64,000 nucleotides of DNA from Aphelenchoides besseyi. Lineage: Eukaryota; Nematoda; Chromadorea; Rhabditida; Aphelenchoididae. Shown here piece by piece: positions 36,600-48,573 of this stretch. A program made the position numbers and the translations under genes. Positions within the stretch are counted from its first letter, which is position 1. Every line of letters begins with the position of its first letter. The stretch spans positions 5,704,001-5,768,000 of the forward strand of contig JAMPIQ010000002.1 of assembly GCA_024699855.1 (NCBI GenBank), in the 5' to 3' direction. The notes below the pieces were generated by a model that saw only the letters and a program-made list of their open reading frames with translations, ran no database searches and was not told where the DNA came from.

Positions 36600-39488
36600 A
36601 TGGCTGCTGGTCGTGGGTTTTTTATTCGCAGAGTGCTGACACCGTTGAAATTACCGAACTTGGTCCTCACGGAAGAACGAGTCGATGGCTGTGAAGGAGT
36701 CTATGAATGGCAATTGACGTGAGATCCACTGATCAGTTCACTGTACATTCGGTTTTAGCGATGAGCTGATCCGTGCAATGCGATGTTTTCAAAAAGCTGT
36801 GAATGAAAAACGAGAAGATGCAGTTGAAAGTATCATTGAAAGTCTCTTCGATAACGGAGTTTACACGGTAATATACGAAAAAGTTCTTTAGTCGCAAGCT
36901 TGATTATTGTGTTGTAGGAAGTTCACGCACGTAATCTTGCCGTTGAACTGTGTCGACACGATTGCGAAGCGTTAAAAGAAGTTCTTTTGACAGCGATTTT
37001 GACGGCCAGTCGACCTCTGGTTGAGTTCATCCTTCAATTGTTTCATCGATATCCGAATGCCGAATTCGAAGGTTGTCAGCAATCACTCGCTTTTCCACCA
37101 CACATCACTCCTCTTCTTTTGGCGTGTCTTTGTAACAATTTTGCAATGTAAGGAGAGAAGTGAAAAAAGAAATCAGGCTTTCAGTGTTGAATGCCTTTTG
37201 TTGCGTGGACATCAACTGAATCTTCCTCATCGTCACGATTGCTACTGTCGAACATGCAAAGAACTCACCGCTTATGGTCGTAATGAAACCCATCGAATGG
37301 ACGCTTATCGAGCTGCGTGTTCAGAAGCATTTCTTTGGTTATCAACTGACGATCCAGTAAGTAAACTCAAACAAAAAAAACTCAATTTTTTCAGCTGTTG
37401 GCTGCAATGCACATGTTGAAAGATCTCGAAGACTCTCAACAGTTCAACAACGAGCACCGTGAACTCTACGCAAATCTCTACGAGTTTGTTGGTCTTGCTT
37501 ATTTTAAAGTCTTTTGTTTTCAGTCAAGTTCAACAGTTTGCAAACTCGCTAATTCAGCAATGTTGGAACTTCGAAGTAACTGATTAGAGTGACTAATACA
37601 AAATTCCATTTGCTTCTAGGAAGTTGATTTCTTGATGAAACAAAAGAACGGTGCCGAATTAAGCAACGTCAATTTGCCTTATCCTCGAATTCGTATGGCT
37701 CTCGATTATCGTATGAAACAAGTGAGTTATGATATTTGGACAGACAATCAGACTTCTACAGTTTGTTTCACATATTAACATTCAATCGGTGATGAAAGGT
37801 TATTGGCTGGGAAATTGGACAAACTTCGGTCGCTCATATACACGCGATTGTTATCGTTACGTTCGTCATGTGATTTTGTTTCCGATTTTGGCTTTTCTTC
37901 ATGCGATCAGTGCTGGTCACTGGATTAAGACGTTCAATTATCCTCGAGCCCGTTTCATGAGTAATACTGCATCGTATCTTCTTTTCATCCTGCTAATTGC
38001 GTCCCTTCGCTTTTCCTCAAATCGAATTCCCGATCTTCCTTCCGGTCAACGAGTGATTCGTATTTCCGAAGCTCTGATTTACGTTTACATTAGTGGGATT
38101 CTCGTTTCTGAGTTGCTTGAGGTTCAAGAACATGATGTGTTGTTGACTAGAATTGTTTTCAGTTTTTACGACGAGGAATAACACGATACTTCGATTTGTG
38201 GTGGAGATGGTTAGTGAAATTTGGCAAAACCTAATGCGTTCAATCTTTAGGTTCGTATTCATTCAGTTGTTCGTATTTTCACTTTCGTTTGTTTGTTTTC
38301 TTGGTTCATTCAACAACGTGAACGCGTTGACAGCCGAACGTCGACATTGGTCTCCGATTAACATTTCGCTCGTTTATGACATTTTCTTTGGCAGCGCTTG
38401 TTTGTTAACAATCGGTATGAACGCAGGTCACTTTTCTTCAACTTCTTGATTTTCTAGGTCGTGTCTTATACTTTGCTCAATTACATCGAACCTGCGGCTC
38501 GACAATTGTGAGGATTATCACACTGATCTTCTAAGCTCTTTGTAGATATCGACTGGACGCTGTCTATTTACAGTGATCAACTACTTTCTGATCATGTTTG
38601 TTGTGATGTTTGCATTCGCTGTTGCTGTGAATACTATTCATCAACCGTATATGCGTTCTCATTCTCTCGGATCCAACGAACAATTAAATTCTGAGAAGTT
38701 AATTTTTAGCGAGTGAGTTTTTGTTATCTTTGAGCAAACAAAATCTTTTCAGCTTAATCGGATCAATGAAGATGTTGTTTTGGGCTTTCTATGGATATTT
38801 GCATCCAACTGACTATGAACTTAGCGCAAAAAGCAGAGTTAGTAACGAGTTTGTTACACGCATTGGAGTCGAGTGTTTGGTTGCAATCTACTACATTGTT
38901 ATGGTCATTGCTCTACTCAACTTAATGATCTCTTTGTTGGTCAAAAGGGCACATGAAGTTTTGGTCAGTTTATTTGTTTGCATTTCATTTACAGTAGCTT
39001 TTAGGATAATGAAGAAGTTGAGTGGAAGTAAGTAGCTCGACAAGAGAAGAAGATTCGAGTTTTTTAAGATATACACGAATGCAAATCTACAGTGAGTATT
39101 TCGAACCAACGTCCGCTGTACCACCGCCTTTTAATCTCATATTTTTGCTAACTCTCAACATTAAGAGAATAATCAGCGCTAACTGGAAGTGGAACGATTT
39201 CGTATGTTCTTTTCCATTTATGTTCTTTTGACTTTCTCTTACAGAACGGTTTAATTCCACGTCAATATTTGAATCCAAACGAAGAAACGGTGGTTCAAGA
39301 GCATTGGAAATACAAGGTAAAGTTGGAAACATCGTATGTTTGTATTTGGTTTTCAGGAGTTGCTGTCACTGTTGTTTCGACGATACTTGCATTCTCGTCA
39401 TTTTCACTACACAACAACTATAAACTTCCGTCACAATAATCTGCCCATTGCAAAAACAATGTTCATGCAAAAAGCGACAGTAAATTGA
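36600..39488 (+). CDS. trp: TRPC-type cation channel
   Basis: Seventeen exons (36600-36718, 36759-36867, 36918-37147, 37185-37356, 37395-37491, 37529-37575, 37620-37721, 37762-38121, 38163-38209, 38251-38426, 38458-38507, 38546-38712, 38753-38963, 39005-39027, 39069-39201, 39245-39316, 39357-39488) give 748 aa. The N-terminal half holds ankyrin-type repeats (PPHITPLLLACLCNNFAI, LLRGHQLNLPH), a CYCRTC cysteine pair and NAYRA-like motif. Transmembrane segments begin near residue 330, with pore-helix wording GSMKMLFWAF and, right after helix 6, the TRP box EWKYTR (about residue 635) and PPPFNL. These mark a TRPC/canonical channel, a non-selective Ca2+-permeable channel gated downstream of phospholipase C. 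Exon 14 is a 23-nt microexon coding the start of the TRP box. Length is a little short for the family. Some acceptors (GTCAAG at 37528) are weak. Confidence 0.9.
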
Positions 39489-39762
39489 ACGGTTTTTGTT
39501 GGTTTTGTATTCAATTGGAGGTCGCATGTTGTTGTAACGAGAATTAGTTAAGTTCTCGAAAGCGCTGCGCACATAGGAATCAGGTAGCTTTCATTTCTGT
39601 AATTGGAAGCGACCTGTTCACTACCGAGATTCTCGTCCTTCTCCGAAAAAAGGAGTCAAGGTCACGGCAACAAGAAGCTCGACAACATAATTGGGCTTCA
39701 AGTTTTGGGGTCTTCCGATTCTGTTCGAATCACGTGCTCGTTGATTTTTTGTTTCGATTGCA
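39489..39762. other. Short intergenic region
   Basis: About 270 bp between TRPC and the next gene on the same strand. I find no clear AATAAA and no TATA box. Confidence 0.35.
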
Positions 39763-40390
39763 ATGGTTAGAGTTGTGGTAACAAAACTGAACCTCTTATT
39801 TAATTTGTTCATTCTTATTTGTTCAACGGAAGGTAATGAAGTTGATTTAAGAGGAAAACAAAGTTCATTACAGCAATTAACAATTGCCCCATGGTAACTT
39901 CGAAACCGATCATTCAGCGAGCAATTGAAGCTGCCGGTTCAGATGCAGCTTTGCAAATGCAACTTATTCGACGAATACACGAGGATCTTTTTGGTGGAAC
40001 ATTTGGTGTTCTCATCATCAAAAACGCTGAGTTAGTGAGCAGTGCCGTTCATTGGACGATTCCGGATCATCGACATGATGACGGCACTCCAGCTTTTTGT
40101 TTGACTATTGAAAACGGTTGGCAGTATAATGTAAGTTGTCGATGAGTGAATCAATTTGACTGTGATTCAATAAAAACTTGTTCATGCGCTAGATTATTCT
40201 GTTAATTTAGATTTTTAAAACTGGAAATGCCGATTCTACGAGTCGAATGACTGTGCACGAAGTGATTAATCGCATTCAACAAGAAAAACAAAAACCGGAA
40301 CGATTGTCAGTGAACGAGTTCGACAAAAAGATCGCTGCTGCGTTGGTTAAACGTCGACAAGCCAAGCTTTCTGTTGCTGATGATGCTTGA
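39763..40390 (+). CDS. Secreted protein, possibly ground-like domain
   Basis: Three exons (39763-39832, 39874-40130, 40211-40390) give 168 aa. The upstream ATG gives a signal peptide (LNLLFNLFILICSTEA) joined in phase to INNCP; a start at the later Met would remove it, so the upstream exon is preferred. The central part has RIHEDLFGGTFGVLIIKNAE, HWTIPD, then AFCLTIENGWQYNI, with two cysteines. This resembles the nematode ground-like fold (helix, FxxxF, Cys before a final strand) but the match is by eye; a dynein-light-chain-like fold was also considered. The C-terminal 50 residues are charged and helical. Confidence 0.6.
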
Positions 40391-40478
40391 GAACTATCTG
40401 TTGATTTTGATGAATGAACTCTTATTTACATTGCTGTTAAGACTTAAGTAAAGAGTCATGTGTGATGCTGAAGTGTTG

Positions 40479-40590
40479 ACCTAAGCTTGTTCTCTTACTA
40501 CAATTATTGTAGTGAGCTTGGGTTATGTTTTAATGAGCTGTCCAGTCGACGGTCTCACCGCTCAAGATCAGCGCGTGGGTGTCGAGACGA
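40479..40590. other. Two adjacent strong hairpins, candidate structured RNA or regulatory element
   Basis: The first hairpin pairs 40494-40503 with 40507-40516 (10 bp, one wobble, 3-nt loop) and is extended by 40479-40485 with 40517-40523. The second pairs 40559-40562 with 40570-40573 and 40552-40556 (GTCTC) with 40584-40588 (GAGAC), with smaller matching blocks between. The segment is GC-richer than its surroundings and is followed by a T-rich run. It sits in the spacer between two protein genes. No tRNA, spliced leader or known snRNA was recognised. Confidence 0.35.
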
Positions 40591-40665
40591 CGCTTTTATT
40601 TAGTTTTAGTTTCTCATACGTAAGTTTCCTAGAAAGTTTCCTAAAGACTTCTTTGTAGTAGAGTC

Positions 40666-41890
40666 ATGGATGCACTGAAAATCACAAATCTGCCAGCAGA
40701 AGTTCTTTTACACATCTTCTCTTACATTCCAGCCGATCAATTGGAAGAATTGGCATCAGTGTGTTTGCAGTGGAATCAGCTGATTAAGTACAACCGCAAG
40801 TATCTCCCGTTTCATCATATCGATGTTCTGCGTTTTACATTTGATCGTGAGTTCCAACTCTTTTTGACTTACAAAAACGTCAAAATTCGAATGAAAAACT
40901 TTTTAAATGAACAAGAGTAAGTGATTATTAATCAGATTTCAATAAACAAAACTCTTTTCAGTCAGTACTACGGAGAAAATTTGACATTGATTGGCGGTAA
41001 ACGGAAATCGTTGAATGTTCGTATGTCGCCAAGTTGTGGCACCAATGCTTTCGAGTCGATCGGCACACACGACTGCTTAAGCGACCATACGAATGTTCTC
41101 CGAGATAAGGCCCGTTACGTTAACAGCAATACGACTTTGGCTTCACACTTTTTGGTTTTCTTGAGACGAATCTTTCAATATACAACCACAGACACATTCA
41201 TGTTCTGTGATTGTTTCTTGACACCTCAACTCATCTACCATATCATCACTGCCATCAAAGAAAGGGAAGCGGCTAAGTTGAAGGGAAAGGTATCGAAGTA
41301 CAAAGTGAAGCGGCTGATCGTTCACGGATGTGCAATTGCTGGAGCTACATCAAAAAGCTTATATCGTCTGTTTTTTGAGCTTATCGAAGCTGAAGAGTAC
41401 GTTTTTATGAGCATTGTTGGGGGTGCTGAAGAGATTTTTAAATGGGACGTTCTGAGTGGTTTTTCGTCATTTCGAAATGCTCGTATAACTCATCTATTTG
41501 GTATTCGCGGTAATCAAAACTTATTGTTTTCTCATGTCGGACCGCTCGTCCATCAACTACTGGATACGATCTTCAAAAGAAACAACAGCTATAAGAATCT
41601 GAAATCTTTGCAAGTTTCTGGTCTACAACTTAAGGAAGACTTTCTTCAAGATTTCCAAAAGGTCTGCGTCCATTCTATTCATTAACTGAAGTTCTTGATT
41701 TTAGAGACTGAAAGAACAAAAGGAACTCAACATAATATCGCAAATTTACATTGATGATCTCGAATATCAAACACCAATTGCTCCATGGTTAAAGAACAAT
41801 GGCAAGCTGACATGCAAAATTCGACACAAGAATGTCTGCGTCAGTATCATCCATACGCCTCTTCGTACGACGATCTTTACCTCAGCATAA
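40666..41890 (+). CDS. F-box protein
   Basis: Three exons (40666-40916, 40962-41661, 41705-41890) give 378 aa. Residues 5-45 are an F-box (NLPAEVLLHIFSYIPADQL, then VCLQWNQLI), which binds Skp1 and brings substrates to SCF ubiquitin ligases. The long C-terminal part has alternating hydrophobic residues and short LRR-like turns (LKSLQVSGLQL) but no named substrate domain; nematodes carry many such fast-evolving F-box genes. The second intron is 43 nt. An AATAAA lies about 100 bp after the stop. Confidence 0.8.
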
Positions 41891-41988
41891 TGTCCATAGC
41901 CGTTAAGTCAGAGCTTTATTTCACTATTCATTCCACTACGAGTATACTTTTTAATTGACTCAAACGCCATCTATTGCAATAATGTATC

Positions 41989-41994
41989 AATAAA
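41989..41994 (+). terminator. Polyadenylation signal of F-box gene
   Basis: AATAAA about 100 bp after the stop codon. Confidence 0.55.
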
Positions 41995-42030
41995 ACACGT
42001 CACAACAATCCACGTTGCTATGTTCGTAGT

Positions 42031-42477
42031 TTGATTCAACTAAAGGATATTATATTCGGATATTATCTTAAATTTTGCTTCCAATCAGTGGACTTTCATT
42101 ACCGAATCCGAGTCGATTTTTCAGAATTGGCGGCTGAAATTAGACGTCGCAAATCAACCACCAGTCGTTCTTCAGTTTTGGATTCAGAGACAATGTGGAC
42201 TGCAGAGACCGATGAGACTGTGAATACGTGGTCGTTAAGTTCGAGGGCTGAACACTCGAAAATGAATCGCTGGTTTTTGAAGTTCAGATGGAAAGAAGAC
42301 GACGATGAAAGAGTAAGTTGTCGTTTGAGTTCTCTATTACCAAAAAAAGTTATTCAAATCAACTTGTTTTCGTTTAATTGGGGATTATATGATATGCCGC
42401 AGGGTGTGAAAACAGAGCTCCCATTTCTGTTGAATGTGATCGGCGGTTTCCGCTCGTTGACCACCGCATTCGATTGA
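42031..42477 (+). CDS. Possible orphan coding exons
   Basis: A 149-codon open frame without a good start codon at its left end contains a donor (GTAAGT at 42313) and acceptor (ending 42402) 90 nt apart that keep frame, and an acceptor near 42089. The central part is charged (RWKEDDDER) and codon-like, giving a possible protein from an ATG at 42192 or from an unseen upstream exon. No family match. It may be a small gene, a noncoding open stretch or a 3' alternative exon of the F-box gene. Confidence 0.3.
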   Translation: MIQLKDIIFGYYLKFCFQSVDFHYRIRVDFSELAAEIRRRKSTTSRSSVLDSETMWTAETDETVNTWSLSSRAEHSKMNRWFLKFRWKEDDDERVSCRLSSLLPKKVIQINLFSFNWGLYDMPQGVKTELPFLLNVIGGFRSLTTAFD

Positions 42478-43140
42478 GGCACGGCAGAGTTAAGAACGAA
42501 AAAAGAGCGCGCGATCGATCTCAGTCACTTTCATGCTAAGGATTATGTTTGAGTGTTAAGAGGAAGAAGAGAACCAGTTTTCGAGCGGTCTTTCCGTTGC
42601 TCCAATGGTTTTTTGCATGTTCCCGCTGTTGCAATTAAGAAGTAACAACAAGTTTCGTATGCTGATTGTTAAGACACTTTACTGCAATCCAACCTTTTTT
42701 CATGGGAAAGTTTGCTTAGCTGTAATTCGCTGACTGATCGTGGATTGTAGTGGCTTAAAGTACTTTTGAATTTCAAATCCCATTCTCTTTGTTCCAACGA
42801 GTTTGTCCTGCAAGTTGGTCCTTTAAATGGCATGTTTCCAAAAACCTGCTTAAAGTTGCTTAGCAGCACTGTAACGCAAAAACTGCGTCGTCTTTATTCT
42901 CCATTTCCATTGACTATACGAATTTTAAACTCTTTTGGATCGGATTGCTAGCAAATCCCTTTAATTCAACGGTTTATGGCGTTTTAAACAAATCGATCTT
43001 TTGTTATTGTTGAACAAAGTAAATAGTGGGATACTTGAGCTCATTTTCGATTTCGTTCATTGCATTCAGAGATGAGTAATTCAAACGGCATTACTCACTT
43101 CTTTGATCGAAATAAAACTTCCTCAATTTTGTAGGAACCG
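42478..43140. other. Intergenic region before ENPP
   Basis: About 660 bp; nothing supported. An acceptor-like TTTTGTAG ends at 43134, just before the ENPP start codon, suggesting either a 5' UTR intron or a spliced-leader site. Confidence 0.4.
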
Positions 43141-46100
43141 ATGTTGGGCCCACGAAACGATCGGGTCTCGAGCGTTCATGGGCGGATAGAAATGGAAGAA
43201 GCTTGTAAGTCTTTGTGTTCACGACTCAGCATTTTAAGGACTTTTAGCTGCCGAAAAACAAACGAACATCTTACAAATGGTTCGTACAAGATTCACTTAT
43301 GTCTACGTCTTTCTGGCAATTCTTTTACTGCTCGCATTAGCCGGAGTGGTTATCTCGTTGATGCTATTGACGAATATGAAGAAAGGTGAACAGCGAATGA
43401 GGAACATAAGTGCAGCGGGGAGTGAACGTTTTATGGTATAAATGAAAAGAAGTCTTTTGAGTTGATTTCAATTTACAGCGTTTATACGAAGAAGTTTCAA
43501 GTTTGAAAGGAACAAGGCGAAATCCCACTGCTCTTAGCGATGTGATAAGCAAATTATCTCCCGAACAAATAACACAAGCCCGGGCATTTGGTCTGTGATC
43601 TATACGCATAACTTGTATGCTTGATTTTAGGTTTACTACCGAAAGATACCGTCCAGACATCTTCTCCGTCTCCAGATATGGGCGAACCAATTAAGCCGAT
43701 TTCGATCAATAGTGTTGGATCACAAAACGATTTGATTCAAATGTCTTTGGATGAATTTCCCGAGAAAGTGAATGTCGTGAAAAATGATAAGAACTTCTAT
43801 GCGCATTCATGGCACGATTCTTCTTGTGCCATCAAGTGTAATAAGCCGGACGTTACTATTCCACCGTTGCTTGTGATTTCATTGGACGGATTTTCTCGCG
43901 AATATTTAGATCGCAATCTTGTTCCATCTTTGCAGTCGTTAGCCACTTGTGGTGCCAAAGCAAAAGTAAGTGCACGTAAATGCTAATAATGTATTTATTT
44001 TTAGTACATCTATCCATCATTTCCATCTAAAACATTTCCAAATCATTACACGATGAGTAAGCAGGAATCGTCATAATACGCTGATTGTCTTTTTTAGTGA
44101 CGGGATTGTATCCTGAAGCTCATGGAATAACAGATAATTACATTTACGATCCATCAATTTCTCCGGATGTAGTCGACGTACGACAGTCAAAGAATGGCGC
44201 GTATTTTGGAGGTGAACCGGTAATCCGTCAACTGACAACCTCTCAAATCAACGACTGTATTTTAGATTTGGTCTGCAGCAGTTCGACAACGTCGACGAAT
44301 GTTCTGCTTGTTTTGGCCGGGATGTTCATTCAATATCACCGGTTAGGTTTACATAAAAAGCTAATAAGCAAACTTTCATTTAAAGGTTACAATCCGACCA
44401 AAGACATTCCTTACAACCGTTCTTTACCGTACAGTACTCGCGTCGATATGGTTTGTTCTTTTGATTCGCCATTGTGATTATTGACGTTTAGATCGTTGAT
44501 TGGCTTACATTGCCGGCAAATCAGCGACCGGACATGATTGCCGCCTATTTCGATCAACCGGATCAAATTGGACATTTTCATCGAACTGACGAGGAAGTCA
44601 ATTTGGAGCTGAATTACATCGAATCTGTTTTGAATTATCTTTTCACTTCGCTTCAAAAACACGATCTAATCGACTGCACAAACATTGTTGTTGTGTCTGA
44701 TCACGGTAATTGACCAAGCAAAACAATTCGTCGACGTTAATTAAGGAATGCAATCGCTAAACAAACGAATTTATCTGAATGAGCAACTTGACATCACAGG
44801 GGCAATTACAGTTAATGGAGTGATTGGTCAGATTCACGTTGGAAACTCGAGTAATGCGCGAATGTTGTTTTGAATTAACCACAATTATAGGCCATTCAAG
44901 TGAAGATTTCTTGGAGAAACTGAGTTGTCATGACACAAAGCACATACACGTATACGATCGAAAGAGAGTTCCGACTCGTTATCACTACTCTAAATCAAAT
45001 CGAATCGGCGACGTGCTTCTCGAAGGGCAGCCCGGTACGATTGTTTGGGCGTTAGTTGGTCGATTTTATTAATGAACTACAATCGAAGTTTAGATCGAAG
45101 AAAGACGACTATCATGTAATGTCAGATCACGGTTATGATTATATTGAGAAGTCGATGCATGCGATTTTCTTTGCTCGTGGCCCAAATATCCGACCAAAAG
45201 TCGAAGTCAATCCTTTTCAAAACATCGAGCTTTTCAACTTTTTTGCCGAACTGTTGCGTCTAAACAACGATGTTCCAAACAACGGAACTGACGGTCTTCT
45301 TTCTAATTTGCTCTACAACATCAAGTCAATTCGTTCAAATGAACCGGACAATTTGCGACCTGTTCAGTAGGCGACTAAAAGTTCACAGAATTCTATTTGA
45401 CCTATTCCAGAGAATGTGCTTTGATTGCTCCACTACAAACCCGTCAAGTGAAGTCATGTGCTCAAACGAAGAAATGCGAAGAGGAAGCAAACGAAGCAAA
45501 TCAACAGTTGGATTCGTGTCCATTACAAACATCGCCGGATGGCGTTTTTTACACAAATCAACAACACATTTGTTACATTAATCTCTGTTCAATTTTTACG
45601 ATGGTCAATCCACTAGTTGCTTATGGAACATCAACTTTGGTCTATGAAGTGATTACAAGCGAACAATCGCAAACGGCCAAGGATCCCGAAAGCAAAGATG
45701 ATTACTGCGCTTTCAATGATCTTCGCTACGAACCAAGTTGTGCCAATTGGACTGCAACTGTGGAACAAAACCACGAAAAGTCGTTTAAATGGCACAGTAT
45801 CTTAGGGAACGACAATAATGGTTGGTGTTACTTAACGTAATCTAAATGGAGGTGGTTTAGAATTGAAACATTACAGTCGACTACAATTTCTAATGCACGA
45901 AAACTTTATTTCCGGTCCATTTGCCTATTTGCAAAATATCACTCGTCATTACGCTGAAAAGTACTCGCGAATTGTTTCAATTACTGGAGCTGTTTATGAT
46001 TTCGATATGAACGGTCTCGCTGATGAACCTGACGTCTTTTGGTAAGCACTTTACAAGTGTGTTTTGCTTTTATTTCGTGCTTTAGGAGACATATTTCCGC

Positions 46101-46425
46101 GCTGCCTTCAGAAGTTGGACATGAAGAACGAGCGCCATCTCATTTAACTCGTCTGTTGATTCGTTGTGAAGAAAACTCATGGCACATCAACGGTGTAACT
46201 TGTAAACGACAAGAAGCAACTCGTATTTTGGCTTTTGTTTTGCCGAATAGTGATCGAGAATTGAACTGTCTACATCCATTAGACTATCTTCGAAAGAATA
46301 TGGCGAGAGTACGGGACTTGGAGTTGCTCTCAAATGTCCAACTCTTCCACGAACGAATGTGGTTTCCATCTGCTGAGTCGATTCGCTGGAGACAAAACAT
46401 AACCGAAGAGCTATGGCCACTCTAA
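43141..46425 (+). CDS. enpp: Type II membrane ectonucleotide pyrophosphatase/phosphodiesterase
   Basis: Fifteen exons (43141-43204, 43248-43435, 43479-43590, 43631-43965, 44005-44056, 44098-44219, 44266-44341, 44386-44450, 44492-44705, 44746-44850, 44891-45042, 45089-45366, 45411-45820, 45861-46041, 46086-46425) give 897 aa. A short cytoplasmic N-terminus is followed by one anchor (VYVFLAILLLLALAGVV, about residues 37-60). The alkaline-phosphatase-fold core shows metal Asp in SLDGFSREYL (about 205), the nucleophile Thr in FPSKTFPNHYTM (about 241), GLYPEAHGI, AYFDQPDQIGH, VVSDHG and MSDHGYD. A C-terminal nuclease-like domain (from about residue 590) ends in ARVRDLELL wording, as in ENPP1-3. 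The enzyme cleaves extracellular nucleotides or phosphodiesters. I see no two somatomedin-B domains, unlike vertebrate ENPP1-3. Confidence 0.92.
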
Positions 46426-46555
46426 ATTCTTAGGTTTCATTCCTTTCTAGTCACTGTCTATTGATTGCTCACAACCAAAATGATTGTCACGAGTTAACAG
46501 ATTCTACGGGTTCTTTTATTTAATTCTAACTATTCTTTCTTAATTTATTATAAAT

Positions 46556-46561
46556 AATAAA
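46556..46561 (+). terminator. Polyadenylation signal of ENPP gene
   Basis: AATAAA about 130 bp after the stop; the opposite-strand signal TTTATT (46515-46520) lies just before it and could serve the convergent Myb gene. Confidence 0.5.
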
Positions 46562-46628
46562 CTCTGCGAACAATAACAATGAAGTGGACAACAATAAACT
46601 TAACGTTGATAGTTTTCGATGATCAATT

Positions 46629-48351
46629 TTAGTTTTGTTCAACGTCGAGATTGAGTTTATGAGCAAACGCAGAACGAGATGGTTGCCAACCTTTTTTCTC
46701 GATCAATTCTTTTGCTAATCGCTGAACGTCACGAGCCTTCATTCGCGTAGTTGGAATCTTTTTCAGTAGCTTTTCGACCAACTTCAATTTGGCTAAAATC
46801 AAATCAATGATCTCGGAAACGTACAAGCAACCCACTCTTCATATCCCTGTGTTCCGGTGGCAAGAAGTCGAAGATACCGCGCTCATGCATGAGTGTACAA
46901 ACATAACTCATTCGATTGCCGATTGACTTCCGTTGATAGTCTTCGTACGCAGCAAATGCGTCGCTATTTTGAATTCTAAACTCTAAGTCGTCGATGATAT
47001 TGTATAAATACACTTACATTCGTGCGAATTTCCAGTGGGGATGTTTCATTGTAAGCAGCTCGTTTTCGTGATTTCTGTAGAACAATCGAACGAAAGCACC
47101 CAGTTCTTTGGACTTTATTCGAAATGCGGGTTTACGTTTGTTGAATATTCGACACAAAGAACGACAGGGACGGGGAAGAACTTTGCGATAATGTTTAAGT
47201 AAAAGTACAACATTATTCTCGTGCCTAAACATAACCGATCAATAAGGGTTGTGAATTTCACAGTTACAAGTGACTTTTCGCTTCAATGAGTGCGTTTTTG
47301 ATTTCAGCACTAAAAGAAATTAATGGTCGTGGTAATGTAATGTTTGGCTTACTATTTTTTACGACATTTCTTTGGCTTCCATGAGACTAAACGCCCAATT
47401 TGATCCCAATCGAGACATGTTTCAAGTGCATCAATATCGTTATCAATGAATGCCCGAATGGGATCTTTGCGAAAGGCTTTGACAATCGACTCTAAACATC
47501 AACATATTAAGAACAATAACAACGTAGATAACTGACTGTAGAACAACTTTAATTCCAATGCGTTTGCAACTTCTTGTTCGTTTTCTTCTGTTTGTTCAAC
47601 TGGATTTCCTTCTTTCAAAAGTCGCAGATATTGTTTATGGACATAAGAACGTAGTCGATTCAGACGTCGTCCAATTTCCGACCAATTTCGAGTGGGTGCG
47701 AGCTCAAGTAGCAGTTTACATTCCTCTTTGGTCCATGGTCGAGTATGTCCTTCTTGACGTGATGGATGGAATAGGGATGAGCATCGTCGATAGACTTGTA
47801 CGCCCGATCGATCCGGAAGACCACGACCTAAACTGACATTCAAATATCTTTGTTCATATTTTTCTTACACATCCACGGTCTGAACAACTGGCTACCACGT
47901 TTCTTCTGAGCAGCTCCACAGTTAAAATAAAAAGGAGCGTCCGCCGGATGAATCCCACTCAGTTCACAGTACTCGAGCCAGTTCTCCTGCAGTTTTTCGT
48001 CTTCCGCTTCAGTGAATGGAGTGGTTTTTAAGCGAACATCTTAAGTTAAAAGCCTTGTTCTTTAGTTAGAACGCCCGTGAAATTACCGTTTTGTGACAAC
48101 CTTTCCAAAGCTGCGCTATTCAAGTTTTGGATGTGATAATGATAGAACGGAATACCATCCGTGAAGATGCCGTATTCACCGAGCGTGGGGATTTCCGGTA
48201 CCAACGGTTCGAGTCGATCGGCAATTTTTCGAGATCTTCGAAGTCCCGCAAAAGATGAAGACAACGGAATTGGGTCATTGAATTCAACTCGCACTAAATC
48301 CTGATAACAATTGACTAATCGGTCCTTCAAGATGTAGTCGATTCCTTCCAT
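46629..48351 (-). CDS. Myb/SANT DNA-binding protein (DMTF1/TTF1/Reb1-like)
   Basis: Eight exons (48087-48351, 47869-48039, 47537-47827, 47353-47491, 47268-47309, 47018-47224, 46836-46975, 46629-46792) give 472 aa. A first Myb-like repeat covers about residues 95-140 (TPFTEAEDEKLQENWLEYC) and a second about 170-215 (RPWTKEECKLLLEL...NWSEIGRRLNR). The tandem organisation with VYRRCSSLFHPSRQEGH between is typical of the Reb1/TTF1/DMTF1 group, which bind rDNA terminators or cell-cycle promoters. A third, degenerate repeat (CLDWDQIGRLVSWKPKK) may follow. The gene lies 223 bp downstream of cyclin L on the same strand and its ATG is three bases past an acceptor, pointing to operon processing. Confidence 0.75.
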
Positions 48352-48354
48352 TAC

Positions 48355-48356
48355 CT
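48355..48356 (-). promoter_or_regulatory. Probable trans-splice acceptor of the Myb gene
   Basis: A TTGTTTAG acceptor (minus strand) ends three bases before the ATG with no upstream coding exon and no promoter-like spacer, 103 bp after the nearest upstream minus-strand AATAAA (48459-48464). This is the spacing expected for a downstream nematode operon gene. Confidence 0.55.
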
Positions 48357-48458
48357 AAACAATTGTATCCATCACTTCCTTATTCTGACGATAAAAAAAC
48401 GTTAAAACGAAAAAATTAGTGTTCAGAAACCTTACTGTTTGATGTCAAATTCGAAACA

Positions 48459-48464
48459 TTTATT
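48459..48464 (-). terminator. Polyadenylation signal of cyclin L
   Basis: TTTATT on the plus strand (AATAAA on the minus) 110 bp after the cyclin L stop and about 100 bp before the downstream acceptor; a second copy lies 4 bp away. Confidence 0.55.
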
Positions 48465-48573
48465 TATTCGCACAAGTAAAAGTGGACAATCAGCAAATCG
48501 ACTAAAATGTTCGAACGATTTACAAGAAACAATAACGTTTGAAACCCGAAAGGAAATGAAATGTTTGGATAGA

